This document shows positions 17,476 through 24,889 of a stretch of DNA of 64,000 nt, one piece after another (positions within the stretch are counted from its first letter, which is position 1; every line of letters starts with the position of its first letter). The stretch spans positions 1 to 64,000 of the forward strand of contig NZ_JASCIR010000017.1 of NCBI RefSeq assembly GCF_029968095.1, written 5' to 3'. A program made the position numbers and the translations under genes. The notes beneath the pieces were generated by a model. That model worked only from the letters and a program-made list of their open reading frames with translations. It had not been told where the DNA came from and did no database searches. Source of the stretch: Streptomyces solicavernae (GTDB lineage Bacteria > Actinomycetota > Actinomycetes > Streptomycetales > Streptomycetaceae).

Positions 17476-18327
17476 ATGACCGAACACGTCCTCACCCTCG
17501 ACTGCCCCGAGGCGCCCGGCATCGTGCACGCCGTCTCGCGGTTCCTCGTCGAGCACGACAGCGACATCATCGACAACCAGCAGTTCGGCGACCGCCGCGA
17601 CGGCCACTTCTACATGCGGGTGCGCTTCGCGACGCCGGGCGGGGCCGCTGCGGCGGAGGGGTTGCGCCGGGACTTCGAGGCCGTGGCCGCCCCGCTCGCC
17701 ATGCGCTGGAACCTGGAGCCGGTCAGCACCCGGCGCCGCGTCCTGATCATGGTGTCCAAGTACGACCACTGCCTCAACGACCTGCTGTTCCGCACCCGCA
17801 GCGGGGATCTGCCGATCGACGTGGTCGCGGTCGTCTCCAACCACCGCGACCACGAGGCACTGGTCGACTGGCACGGCATCCCGTTCTTCCACCTGCCGGT
17901 GAGCGCGGCGACCAAACCGCAGGCCGAGGCGCAACTCCTGGCTCTGGTCGAGGAGTTGGGGGTCGAGCTGGTCGTCCTGGCCCGCTACATGCAGGTGCTC
18001 TCCGACGAGCTGTGCGGGCGGCTCGCCGGGCGGGTGATCAACATCCACCACTCGTTCCTGCCGAGCTTCAAGGGCGCCAAGCCGTACCACCAGGCCCACG
18101 AGCGCGGCGTCAAACTCGTCGGCGCGACCGCGCACTACGTCACGGCCGACCTCGACGAGGGCCCGATCATCGCCCAGGAGGTCAACCCGGTCGACCACAG
18201 CCACACCCCGGAGGACCTCGCCGCGATCGGCCGCGACGCGGAGTCCGCGGCCCTGGCCCGCGCGGTCCGCTGGCACTGCGAGGGGCGGGTGTTCGTGCAG
18301 GGGCGGCGGACGGTGGTGCTGCGCTGA
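17476..18327 (+). CDS. purU: Formyltetrahydrofolate deformylase
   Basis: A 283-aa protein with an N-terminal ACT domain (about 1-85) and a formyltransferase-fold catalytic domain with VINIHHSFLPSFKGAKPYHQ and VGATAHYVTADLDEGPII, including the catalytic Asn, His and Asp. It releases formate and THF from 10-formyl-THF. At the end of the sarcosine operon it keeps the folate pool free when much methyl carbon is oxidised. Confidence 0.94.
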   Translation: MTEHVLTLDCPEAPGIVHAVSRFLVEHDSDIIDNQQFGDRRDGHFYMRVRFATPGGAAAAEGLRRDFEAVAAPLAMRWNLEPVSTRRRVLIMVSKYDHCLNDLLFRTRSGDLPIDVVAVVSNHRDHEALVDWHGIPFFHLPVSAATKPQAEAQLLALVEELGVELVVLARYMQVLSDELCGRLAGRVINIHHSFLPSFKGAKPYHQAHERGVKLVGATAHYVTADLDEGPIIAQEVNPVDHSHTPEDLAAIGRDAESAALARAVRWHCEGRVFVQGRRTVVLR

Positions 18328-18346
18328 AGGGCGGTCCGAGGGGTTG

Positions 18347-18368
18347 CGCTGACGGTTGCGCGTCAGCG
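18347..18368. terminator. Short hairpin between convergent genes
   Basis: CGCTGACG and CGTCAGCG form an 8-bp stem with a 6-base loop, 19 bp after the purU stop. It overlaps the stop codon of the convergent DUF2180 gene and could serve both strands. Confidence 0.5.
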
Positions 18369-18569
18369 TGACTCCTCCGCCGCACTGCACACCACGCAGG
18401 TCAGCCGGCGGGCCGGACGGTCGTGGATGACCTTGCCGGGGTTGGCGGCCTCGCGGAGCTGCACGGACTCCGTGCGTACGTGGTCGGTGCAGACGGCGGC
18501 GCCGCACAGGTGGCAGACGGCGACGGCTTCCGCGGTGAGCCCTTGGATGGCGCATTCGTAGCAGTTCAT
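18363..18569 (-). CDS. Small zinc-ribbon protein (DUF2180-like)
   Basis: A 68-aa protein with cysteine pairs CYEC, CHLCG..C, and CVVC plus a His, the arrangement of a small zinc-binding cytoplasmic protein. Similar short proteins in Streptomyces are annotated DUF2180; the function is unknown. The start ATG has only a weak GGAAA upstream. A 7-copy 14-bp repeat begins 28 bp upstream of the start, so the promoter must lie in or beyond the repeat. Confidence 0.72.
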   Translation of the reverse strand: MNCYECAIQGLTAEAVAVCHLCGAAVCTDHVRTESVQLREAANPGKVIHDRPARRLTCVVCSAAEESR

Positions 18570-18596
18570 GAGCGCGTTTCCAGATTCCGTGTTCCT

Positions 18597-18694
18597 TCGT
18601 ACGGCTTTCCTCGTACGGCTTTCCTCGTACGGCTTTCCTCGTGCGGCTTTCCTCGTACGGCTTTCCTCGTGCGGCTTCCCTCGTACGGCTTTCC
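18597..18694. repeat. 14-bp tandem array, seven copies
   Basis: Seven consecutive units of tcgtacggctttcc with single-base variants (gtgcgg in units 4 and 6). It fills most of the 201-bp gap between the small zinc-ribbon gene and the CapA-like gene. Units abut without spacers, so this is not a CRISPR array. Confidence 0.9.
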
Positions 18695-18770
18695 CCGTCC
18701 CGGCGGGCCGAGTTCCCCGCGTGCCTCCGTCCATGCGTGCGGCACGCATACGGCCGGCCGGAGCGGGCGG

Positions 18771-19877
18771 TCAGCGGGCCGTCCGCGGCACCAGCGTCAG
18801 CGCCCGCGGGTCGTCCGTGACGCACGGCTCGAAGCCCTCCGAGATCCGGTCGAGGAGCGAGCCGAGCCACCGGTGGTCCTCGGCCGGGGCGCGGACCAGG
18901 CGCAGCCGACGGGCCAGGAGCGGGACGAGGCGCAGGCGGAGCAGCCGGCCCGTGTCCGGGTCGAGCGAGACGAGGTGGAGGAGGCGCAGGTCGTCGCGGT
19001 AGCGCTCGTACCCGGTGATGCCCTCGTAGTCGTTGATCAGGTCGCCGCAGCCGTACAGCACGAGCCGCCCGCCGTACACCTCGGGCGGGCGGGTGTGGTG
19101 CGAGGAGTGGCCGTGGACGAGGTCCGCGCCCGCGTCGACCAGGGCGTGCGCGAAGGCGACCTGGTCGCGGGTCACGTCGTAGCCCCAGTTGGAGCCCCAG
19201 TGCACCGACACCACCGCGATGTCGCCCGGCTGCTTCAACTTCCTTATACGGGACGCCACTTGGGCCTGGGCGGGGGCGGAGGCCCCGGCGACGAAGCTGA
19301 CCCCGGCACGGTCGTCGGTCGCCGCCCAGTCGTACGGGATGCCGCTGGACGGCATGCCGACGGCGAGGACGAGGAGCCGGTGGCCGGGGGCGAGCGGGAC
19401 GGTCGCGGGGAGCGCGGCCAAGGCGGCGTCGCGGCCCGCGCCGGCGGTGCGCAGGCCCGCGTCGGCGAGCGCGTCGAGGGTGTCCGCGAGGCCGCGGCGG
19501 CCGAAGTCGAGCACGTGGTTGTTGGCCAGGACGCAGACGTCGGGCCGGACGGCGGTGAGGGAGGGCAGGTTGGCGGGGTGCATGCGGTAGTGCACGGCCT
19601 TGCCGGGGGCGAACCTGCCGGTGCGGGTGACGCTGGTCTCCAGGTTGAGCAGGCGCGCGTCGGGGGCGGCGGCGTCGAGGATCTCCAGGGCGTCGCCCCA
19701 CGGCCAGGCGAAGTCGACGGGGCGCGGCACGGGCCCGTTGGCGGCCTCGGCCAGGCGGACGTAGTCGCGGGCGTCGTGCACGTAGTCCTCGCGCAGGGCG
19801 GGGTCGCCGGGGTGCGGCAGGATCTGGTCGACGCCACGGCCGAGCATGACGTCGCCGCAGACGAACAGCGTGATCAT
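18771..19877 (-). CDS. CapA-family metallophosphatase-like protein
   Basis: A 368-aa protein of the CapA/PgsA type: GDVMLGRGVD at the N-terminus, LNLETSVT, LANNHVLDFGRRGL and SVHWGSNWG/HGHSSHH metal-site motifs of the calcineurin-like fold. Family members take part in poly-gamma-glutamate capsule synthesis or related envelope functions, but no capB/capC gene is nearby. No signal peptide is seen. The ATG has GGAGG upstream. It follows the PP2C gene on the same strand across a 9-bp tandem array. Confidence 0.85.
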   Translation of the reverse strand: MITLFVCGDVMLGRGVDQILPHPGDPALREDYVHDARDYVRLAEAANGPVPRPVDFAWPWGDALEILDAAAPDARLLNLETSVTRTGRFAPGKAVHYRMHPANLPSLTAVRPDVCVLANNHVLDFGRRGLADTLDALADAGLRTAGAGRDAALAALPATVPLAPGHRLLVLAVGMPSSGIPYDWAATDDRAGVSFVAGASAPAQAQVASRIRKLKQPGDIAVVSVHWGSNWGYDVTRDQVAFAHALVDAGADLVHGHSSHHTRPPEVYGGRLVLYGCGDLINDYEGITGYERYRDDLRLLHLVSLDPDTGRLLRLRLVPLLARRLRLVRAPAEDHRWLGSLLDRISEGFEPCVTDDPRALTLVPRTAR

Positions 19878-19934
19878 TGCGGGCCTCCGTCGCCGCGCTC
19901 CTGGTCGTATGCACGGACCGTCGGTCAGTACGTC

Positions 19935-20018
19935 CAGCCGGACCAGCCGGACCAGCCGGATCAGCCGGATCAGCCGGACCAGCCGGATCAGCCGGATCAG
20001 CCGGATCAGCCGGATCAG
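19935..20018. repeat. 9-bp tandem array (gatcagccg/gaccagccg)
   Basis: Nine to ten 9-bp units alternate gatcagccg and gaccagccg. The stop codon of the PP2C gene (minus strand, TCA at 20015-20017) is in the last unit. Confidence 0.9.
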
Positions 20019-20761
20019 TCGACGATGCTGATCAGCGCCAGCGTGATGTTGTCGGGACCGCCCGCGTCGATGGCCGACTTCCACAGCGCGAAGGCCGCAC
20101 GACCGCCGTCGTTGCCGCGCAGCACGGCGTCGAGGCGGTCCTCCGGCACGGGGTCGGTGAGGCCGTCGGTGCACACCAGGTAGCGCTCGCCGGTGCTGAG
20201 CGGCCGCGTACTGACGTGCGGGGTGACCGCGGTGAAGCCCGGGGCGCCGCCGAGCGCCTGGGTGAGGAGCGACGTGGTGCGCCGGCCCGGCGGCAGCGGC
20301 GGGTTGTCGTCGACGGTCAGCCGGTTCAGCATCGCGTGCCGGCTGGTCACGTCGAGCACCCGGCTGTCGCCGACGTTGAACACCAGCAGCTCCCGTTCGA
20401 GCACGACGACACCGGCGACCGTGGTGCCCATCGCCGTGCGCTGCGGGTCCCCGTCGGCGGCCGCGTACACGGAGCGGTTGCACAGGTCCAGCGCGTCCGT
20501 GACGGCCTGCTCGCTGTCCAGGGCCGCCCCGAGCGAGGCGAGCTGCCGGACCACGAGACTGCTGGCGACCTCCCCTGCGGGCTGGCCCCCGATGCCGTCG
20601 GCGACCGCGACGACGAGGGGCGTGCCGAGCGGGAACCCCAGCGTCTGCGGGTTCTCCGTCACGGTGGCGCACAGCGTCCACGGCCCGACGGCCAGGCTGT
20701 CCTCGTTGTGTTCGCGCATGAGCCCCGGGTGGCTCAGGGCGGTGACCGTCACGTACGGCAT
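20015..20761 (-). CDS. PP2C-family serine/threonine phosphatase
   Basis: A 248-aa stand-alone PPM phosphatase with the metal-binding motifs REHNEDS, VADGIGG, NVGDSR, TDGLTD and GGPDNIT all intact. It would dephosphorylate Ser/Thr-phosphorylated proteins in the cytoplasm, as PstP-type enzymes do. Start chosen at the ATG with GAGGCGGCAGGAAG upstream rather than seven codons earlier. It has no kinase partner in the window. Confidence 0.9.
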   Translation of the reverse strand: MPYVTVTALSHPGLMREHNEDSLAVGPWTLCATVTENPQTLGFPLGTPLVVAVADGIGGQPAGEVASSLVVRQLASLGAALDSEQAVTDALDLCNRSVYAAADGDPQRTAMGTTVAGVVVLERELLVFNVGDSRVLDVTSRHAMLNRLTVDDNPPLPPGRRTTSLLTQALGGAPGFTAVTPHVSTRPLSTGERYLVCTDGLTDPVPEDRLDAVLRGNDGGRAAFALWKSAIDAGGPDNITLALISIVD

Positions 20762-20797
20762 CTTCCTGCCGCCTCTCCGCACCGGCGGGCGCGTCGA

Positions 20798-21685
20798 TCA
20801 GTCCCGACTCCCATTGTCGCCCCCCGCGCGCCCACCGGCGCGGTCGGAGCTCGCGTCGAGGCGGTCGAGCAGATCCGGCAGGTCGGCGAAGGAGTCGAGT
20901 ACGTGGTCGGGGGTGCCGCTCGCCGCGCGGTGGGTCTCGGGCAGGTACTTGCCGGTCCGGACGAGTACGCCGGTGACACCGGTGCGCTGGGCGGCCAGGA
21001 CGTCGGACTCGATGTCGTCGCCGACCATGAGCGTCGCGGACGGTGCGGCGCCGAGGTGGGAGAGGGCGGCGCCGAAGAACGCCGCGGCGGGCTTGCCGGT
21101 GACCTCGGCCTCGGTGCGGGCCGCCTGCTCCAGGCCGAGCAGGAAGGCGCCGGTGTCGAGGTCGAGCCCGTCGGCGGTACGCCAGTACAGGTTGCGGTGC
21201 ATCGCCACGAGACGCGCGCCGCCCTGGAGGTGCCGGAAGACCCGGTTGAGGGCCGCGTAGTCGAACGCGTCGCCCGCGCCGCCGAGGACGACCACGTCCA
21301 CGTCGGGGCCGGACTCGCCGGGACGGTCGGGCGCTTCCGGCTCGCTGACGAGCGTCACGCCGGTGAGGTCGTCGCGGATGTCACCGGCGTTGAGCAGCAG
21401 GCAGCGGGCGCGCGGATGGTGCTCGCGCAGATACGCGGCGGTCACGGACGGCGCGGTGAGGATGTCGTCGGCCGTGACGGGGAACCCGGCGTCCGCGAGG
21501 CGTGCGGCGATCGAGGCGCGGGTGCGGGAGGTGGTGTTGGTGACCAGGGCGAGCGGAAGCCCGGCGGCGCGCAGCCGTTCCAGGGCGGCGACGGCGCCGG
21601 GCAGCGGCTCCCAGGACACGGTCAGCACACCGTCGATGTCGATCAGGACGGCGCCGGCTTCCCCGCCACGGCCTGCTTGTTGCAT
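20798..21685 (-). CDS. HAD-IIA family hydrolase
   Basis: A 295-aa haloacid dehalogenase-type phosphatase: motif I DIDGVLT, motif II VTNTTS, and motif IV VGDDIESDV, with a class IIA cap between. Related to NagD and LHPP-like phosphatases; the physiological phosphate ester is unknown. The first codon follows a GC-rich region of short cgcgcatacgg repeats (about 21695-21780) and is divergent from the phosphoribosyltransferase-hydrolase gene. Confidence 0.87.
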   Translation of the reverse strand: MQQAGRGGEAGAVLIDIDGVLTVSWEPLPGAVAALERLRAAGLPLALVTNTTSRTRASIAARLADAGFPVTADDILTAPSVTAAYLREHHPRARCLLLNAGDIRDDLTGVTLVSEPEAPDRPGESGPDVDVVVLGGAGDAFDYAALNRVFRHLQGGARLVAMHRNLYWRTADGLDLDTGAFLLGLEQAARTEAEVTGKPAAAFFGAALSHLGAAPSATLMVGDDIESDVLAAQRTGVTGVLVRTGKYLPETHRAASGTPDHVLDSFADLPDLLDRLDASSDRAGGRAGGDNGSRD

Positions 21686-21868
21686 ACGACCGACGGTAGT
21701 GACGCCCGTACGCGCGCGCATACGGGCACGCGTACGGGCTGGCCCGCGTACCGGCGCATACGGGCGCGCGGCGGAGGCGCCCCGTTTGCAATCCGCCGGG
21801 AACGGAGTTACCCCGAAGGTGCGGATGGTCTTACGGATGTCCATGAGAGACGGATGGGGCGAGCAGCC

Positions 21869-23200
21869 ATGCTGTTCACCGACCGTGTGGAGGCGGGACG
21901 GCGCCTCGCGGAGGCGGTGCGCCACCTGAAGGACGAACGGCCCGTCGTCCTCGGCCTGCCCCGGGGCGGAGTCCCGGTCGCCTACGAGGTGGCCCGCGCC
22001 CTCGAAGCCCCGCTCGACGTGATCGTCGTACGCAAACTCGGCGTCCCCCGCCAGCCGGAGCTGGGCTTCGGCGCGATCGGCGAGGGCGGCGTACGGGTGC
22101 TGAGCGAGGAGATCGTGCGGCATGCGGGGGTCGGGCCCAAGGAGGTCGCGGCGGTCGAGCAGCGGGAGGAGCAGGAGCTGCGGCGCCGGGCCGTGCGGTA
22201 CCGGGAGGGCCTGGACCGGGTGCGGGTCGAGGGGCGCACGGTCGTCGTGGTGGACGACGGGATCGCGACCGGCGCCACGGCCGCGGCGGCCTGCCGGGTC
22301 GCCCGGGCGCAGGGCGCGGCGCGCGTGGTCCTCGCCGTGCCGACCGCGCCCGCGGACACGGCGGAGCGGATGCGTCAGGTCGCGGACGAGGTGGTGTGCC
22401 TGTCCGCGCCGCACCTGTTCGGGTCGGTCGGCGAGTGGTACCGGGACTTTTCGCAGACCTCCGACGAAGAGGTGATCGCCCTGCTGTCCCGGGCGGCGGC
22501 GGCCCACCCGCACGTGACCGGCGTCGGCGTCGAGGTCGCGGAGGAGCTGGAGGTCGAGGTGGACGCGGGTGCGGTCCGGCTTGCCGGAGACCTCGCGCTG
22601 CCGGAGGGCGCCGAGGCCGTGGTGATGTTCGCGCACGGCTCGGGCAGCAGCCGGCACAGCCCGCGCAACCGCTGGGTGGCGTCGGCGCTGCGCGAGGCCG
22701 GGCTCGGCACACTCCTTTTCGACCTGCTCACCCCGGCCGAGGAGGGCGACCGCCGGAACGTCTTCGACATCGGCACCCTGGCGGACCGGCTGCTCGGCGC
22801 GACGCGCTGGCTGCGTGAGCGCGAGTCCCTGCCCATCGGCTACTTCGGGGCCAGCACGGGTGCCGCCGCCGCACTGCGGGCGGCCGCGGGCGACGCGGCG
22901 GTCGGCGCGGTGGTGTCCCGCGGCGGGCGGCCCGACCTCGCCGCGCCCCGCCTCGGCGAGGTGGAGGCACCGACCCTGCTGATCGTCGGCGGCAACGACG
23001 CGCTCGTCATCGACCTGAACCGCGCCGCCCAGGCCGAACTCCGCTGCGAGAACCGCCTGGAGATCGTCCCGAGGGCCACGCACCTCTTCGAGGAGCCCGG
23101 CGCCCTCGACCAGGTCGCCGACCTGGCACGCGCGTGGTTCATCCGGCACCTGACGTCGGCGGGCGACCGTCCGGGGCCGGTGCACGTCGTGACGCCGTAG
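21869..23200 (+). CDS. Phosphoribosyltransferase fused to an alpha/beta hydrolase
   Basis: A 443-aa two-domain protein. Residues 1 to about 215 are a type I phosphoribosyltransferase with the PRPP loop VVVVDDGIATGATA. Residues from about 225 to the end are a dienelactone-hydrolase-like alpha/beta hydrolase with FAHGSGSSRHSPRN and the nucleophile elbow GYFGASTGA, plus a late Asp (GGNDALV) and His (RATHLFEEPG). The combination occurs in other actinobacteria; no function is firmly known. ATG at 21869 was chosen; one at 21854 adds MGRAA. Confidence 0.85.
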   Translation: MLFTDRVEAGRRLAEAVRHLKDERPVVLGLPRGGVPVAYEVARALEAPLDVIVVRKLGVPRQPELGFGAIGEGGVRVLSEEIVRHAGVGPKEVAAVEQREEQELRRRAVRYREGLDRVRVEGRTVVVVDDGIATGATAAAACRVARAQGAARVVLAVPTAPADTAERMRQVADEVVCLSAPHLFGSVGEWYRDFSQTSDEEVIALLSRAAAAHPHVTGVGVEVAEELEVEVDAGAVRLAGDLALPEGAEAVVMFAHGSGSSRHSPRNRWVASALREAGLGTLLFDLLTPAEEGDRRNVFDIGTLADRLLGATRWLRERESLPIGYFGASTGAAAALRAAAGDAAVGAVVSRGGRPDLAAPRLGEVEAPTLLIVGGNDALVIDLNRAAQAELRCENRLEIVPRATHLFEEPGALDQVADLARAWFIRHLTSAGDRPGPVHVVTP

Positions 23201-23218
23201 CGGTCACTGGGGTGTCAG

Positions 23219-23280
23219 CCTCTTGCGGGCGTCGACCTCCTTGCGGGCGCCGATCTCCTGCGGGCGTCAATCTCCTTGCG
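23219..23280. repeat. About 18-bp imperfect tandem repeat
   Basis: Four degenerate copies of tccttgcgggcgtcgatc lie after the phosphoribosyltransferase stop. They run into an imperfect hairpin (GCGTACGA 23278-23285 with TCGTACGC 23298-23305) that may act as a terminator for the two convergent genes. Confidence 0.6.
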
Positions 23281-23323
23281 TACGAGGGAAGTTGCCTTCG
23301 TACGCCGTGCCCCTTCCGGGCGG

Positions 23324-23899
23324 TCAGCCGTTGCGCAGCGCCTCCAGCGTGCGGTCGAGGTCCGCGCCGCGGGGGCGGTTGTGCGGGAGCTTGCCGAGCA
23401 GGACGGCCATGCCGCAGGTGTTGGTGAGCGCGGAGAACACCAGGCCCGCCGCTATGGCGGCCGAGAGGAGCTGGAAGGCGGGGTGGACCAGGAGTCCGAG
23501 GAGCAGGCCGAGCAGCACGACCGTGCCCGCCGTGAACCGGACCTGCCGCTCCATGCCCCATACCGTCGGCGCGGCCCCCTGCGGGCGGTCGAGGTCATGG
23601 CCGTCGGCGGCCCAGGCGCCGGTGCCGCCGGAGAGGGTGGCGGTGTCGACGCCGTGCTCGGCGAGGATCCGGCAGGCGTTCGCGGAGCGGGCGCCGGAGG
23701 CGCAGACGACGAGGACGTCACCGCGGTCGGCGGCGCCGCGGATGTCGGGCAGGGCCCGCTCGATCCGGTCGAGGGGGATGTTGAGGGCGCCGGGGACGTG
23801 CCCTCCGGCGTACTCGCCCGGGGTGCGCACGTCGATGACGGTCAACTCGTGCAGGCGGCTGCGGGCTTCGTCGGTACTGAGGGCGCTGGGCGCGGTCAT
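23324..23899 (-). CDS. Rhodanese domain fused to a DUF2892-like membrane domain
   Basis: A 191-aa protein. The N-terminal rhodanese domain carries the sulfurtransferase loop CASGARSA with an active-site Cys. The C-terminal part has two hydrophobic segments (VVLLGLLLGLLVHPAF and the stretch after it) and ends near the membrane. It is likely to handle persulfide sulfur at the membrane. The ATG at 23899 fits the AAGGATG spacing better than the one four codons earlier. It is divergent from the CstR-like gene and shares its operator region, which fits a role in reactive sulfur detoxification. Confidence 0.88.
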   Translation of the reverse strand: MTAPSALSTDEARSRLHELTVIDVRTPGEYAGGHVPGALNIPLDRIERALPDIRGAADRGDVLVVCASGARSANACRILAEHGVDTATLSGGTGAWAADGHDLDRPQGAAPTVWGMERQVRFTAGTVVLLGLLLGLLVHPAFQLLSAAIAAGLVFSALTNTCGMAVLLGKLPHNRPRGADLDRTLEALRNG

Positions 23900-23950
23900 G
23901 GCTGGTGTCATCCTTGGTGATCGACGGTCCCCCCGTCAGTAGGCGTATAT

Positions 23951-23964
23951 TACCCCTGGGGGTA
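23951..23964. promoter_or_regulatory. CsoR/CstR-type operator
   Basis: TACCCCTGGGGGTA is a 14-bp near-perfect inverted repeat of the G-tract type bound by CsoR-family repressors. It lies between the divergent rhodanese and regulator genes, 18 bp before the regulator's ATG, and would control both. Confidence 0.8.
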
Positions 23965-23981
23965 TGCATTGAGGAGTGGTG

Positions 23982-24269
23982 ATGGAGCTTGATCCGGCGG
24001 GCGCCGAGCTGAAGTCGGTCCTCAACCGGCTGCGCCGGGCGCAGGGGCAGCTCGCCGGTGTGATCCGGATGATCGAGGAGGGCCGGGACTGCGAGGAGGT
24101 CGTCACCCAGCTGGCGGCCGCGTCCCGCGCGCTCGACCGGGCGGGCTTCGCGATCATCGCGACCGGCCTGCAGCAGTGCCTGACCGACCTGGAGGGCTCG
24201 GGCCGCTCCGCCGAGGACCGGGACGAGATGCGGGCCCGCCTGGAGAAACTGTTCCTCTCCCTGGCCTGA
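23982..24269 (+). CDS. CsoR-family regulator, CstR-like persulfide sensor
   Basis: A 95-aa all-helical DUF156 repressor. It has two cysteines 29 residues apart (C37 and C66 of this start), matching the two reactive cysteines of CstR. The residue four before the second Cys, which is the copper-ligand His in CsoR, is Gly here. Copper sensing is therefore unlikely and persulfide or polysulfide sensing likely. The ATG has GAGGAG upstream (a GTG at 23976 overlaps that site). Its divergent partner is a rhodanese gene. Confidence 0.88.
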   Translation: MELDPAGAELKSVLNRLRRAQGQLAGVIRMIEEGRDCEEVVTQLAAASRALDRAGFAIIATGLQQCLTDLEGSGRSAEDRDEMRARLEKLFLSLA

Positions 24270-24307
24270 CCCGCCTGCACCCGCGCCTTTGCCTTTGCCT
24301 GCGCCTT

Positions 24308-24343
24308 AGGGCCTGTCCGGCGGATCTTCGCGGGACAGGCCCT
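24308..24343. terminator. 11-bp stem hairpin terminator
   Basis: AGGGCCTGTCC and GGACAGGCCCT form a perfect 11-bp stem with a 14-base loop, between the convergent CstR-like gene and the symporter remnant. Confidence 0.75.
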
Positions 24344-24345
24344 GG

Positions 24346-24889
24346 TCAGAACGCCGCCGGAATCCCGTACAGGACCAGCAGCGCCAGGCCCGCGGCGGCG
24401 AACGCTGCGGTCGTGCCGGTGGCGATGCGGCGGGTGCCGTTGAGTTTGCGCGGGTCGCGGTCCGTGGCGGGGGTGGTGAGGAGGCGGCCGCGGAAGGCGC
24501 GGGCCTCCGGGGTCGGCTCGGCGCCGCGGTCGGCGGTCCAGGTCGCCGCGGTGCTGAGCAGCAGCCCGATGAACACCGGGTCGGCCCAGACCGGCAAGTG
24601 CGCGCCGGCGACGTCCGTCAGCAGGGACGCCACGGTCACCCCCAGGATCAGGGCGAGGAACGAGGAGGCGGAGGAGAGGCCCGCGGCCACGATGCCGGTG
24701 ACGACCATCACCCCGAGCACCGGCGCCAGCACATGCTGCGCGGCCCAGATGAACGCGACCTCCGACGGCCTGATGTCCGGGTTGAACAGATTGATGGTGA
24801 ATGCCCCGAACGTGAGGAACAGATACAGCACGCCAACCGTGCCCATGGCGATGAACGCGCTGCGCAGAGAGACGTGTTCGTCGCGGTCA
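24346..24889 (-). pseudogene. C-terminal remnant of a sodium:solute symporter
   Basis: An open frame whose first ATG is at 24846 encodes 166 aa like the last membrane spans of an SSF symporter (GVMVVTGIVAAGLSSASSFL and two further hydrophobic segments). Sense in the same frame continues upstream of that ATG (RDEHVSLRSAFIAM) until it runs into the 3' end of the flavoprotein gene at 24887. The first several membrane spans are missing. No ribosome binding site precedes the ATG. It looks like the stump of a transporter gene truncated when the flavoprotein gene came next to it; the family assignment rests on the hydrophobic pattern and a short motif. Confidence 0.55.

Noticed and set aside
18597..18694. 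CRISPR array
   Set aside because: The 14-bp units abut without spacers, and no cas gene is near.
19935..20018. Coding repeat (leucine-isoleucine-arginine tripeptides)
   Set aside because: The frame has no start near it and lies between two convincing genes; the DNA array itself is the feature.
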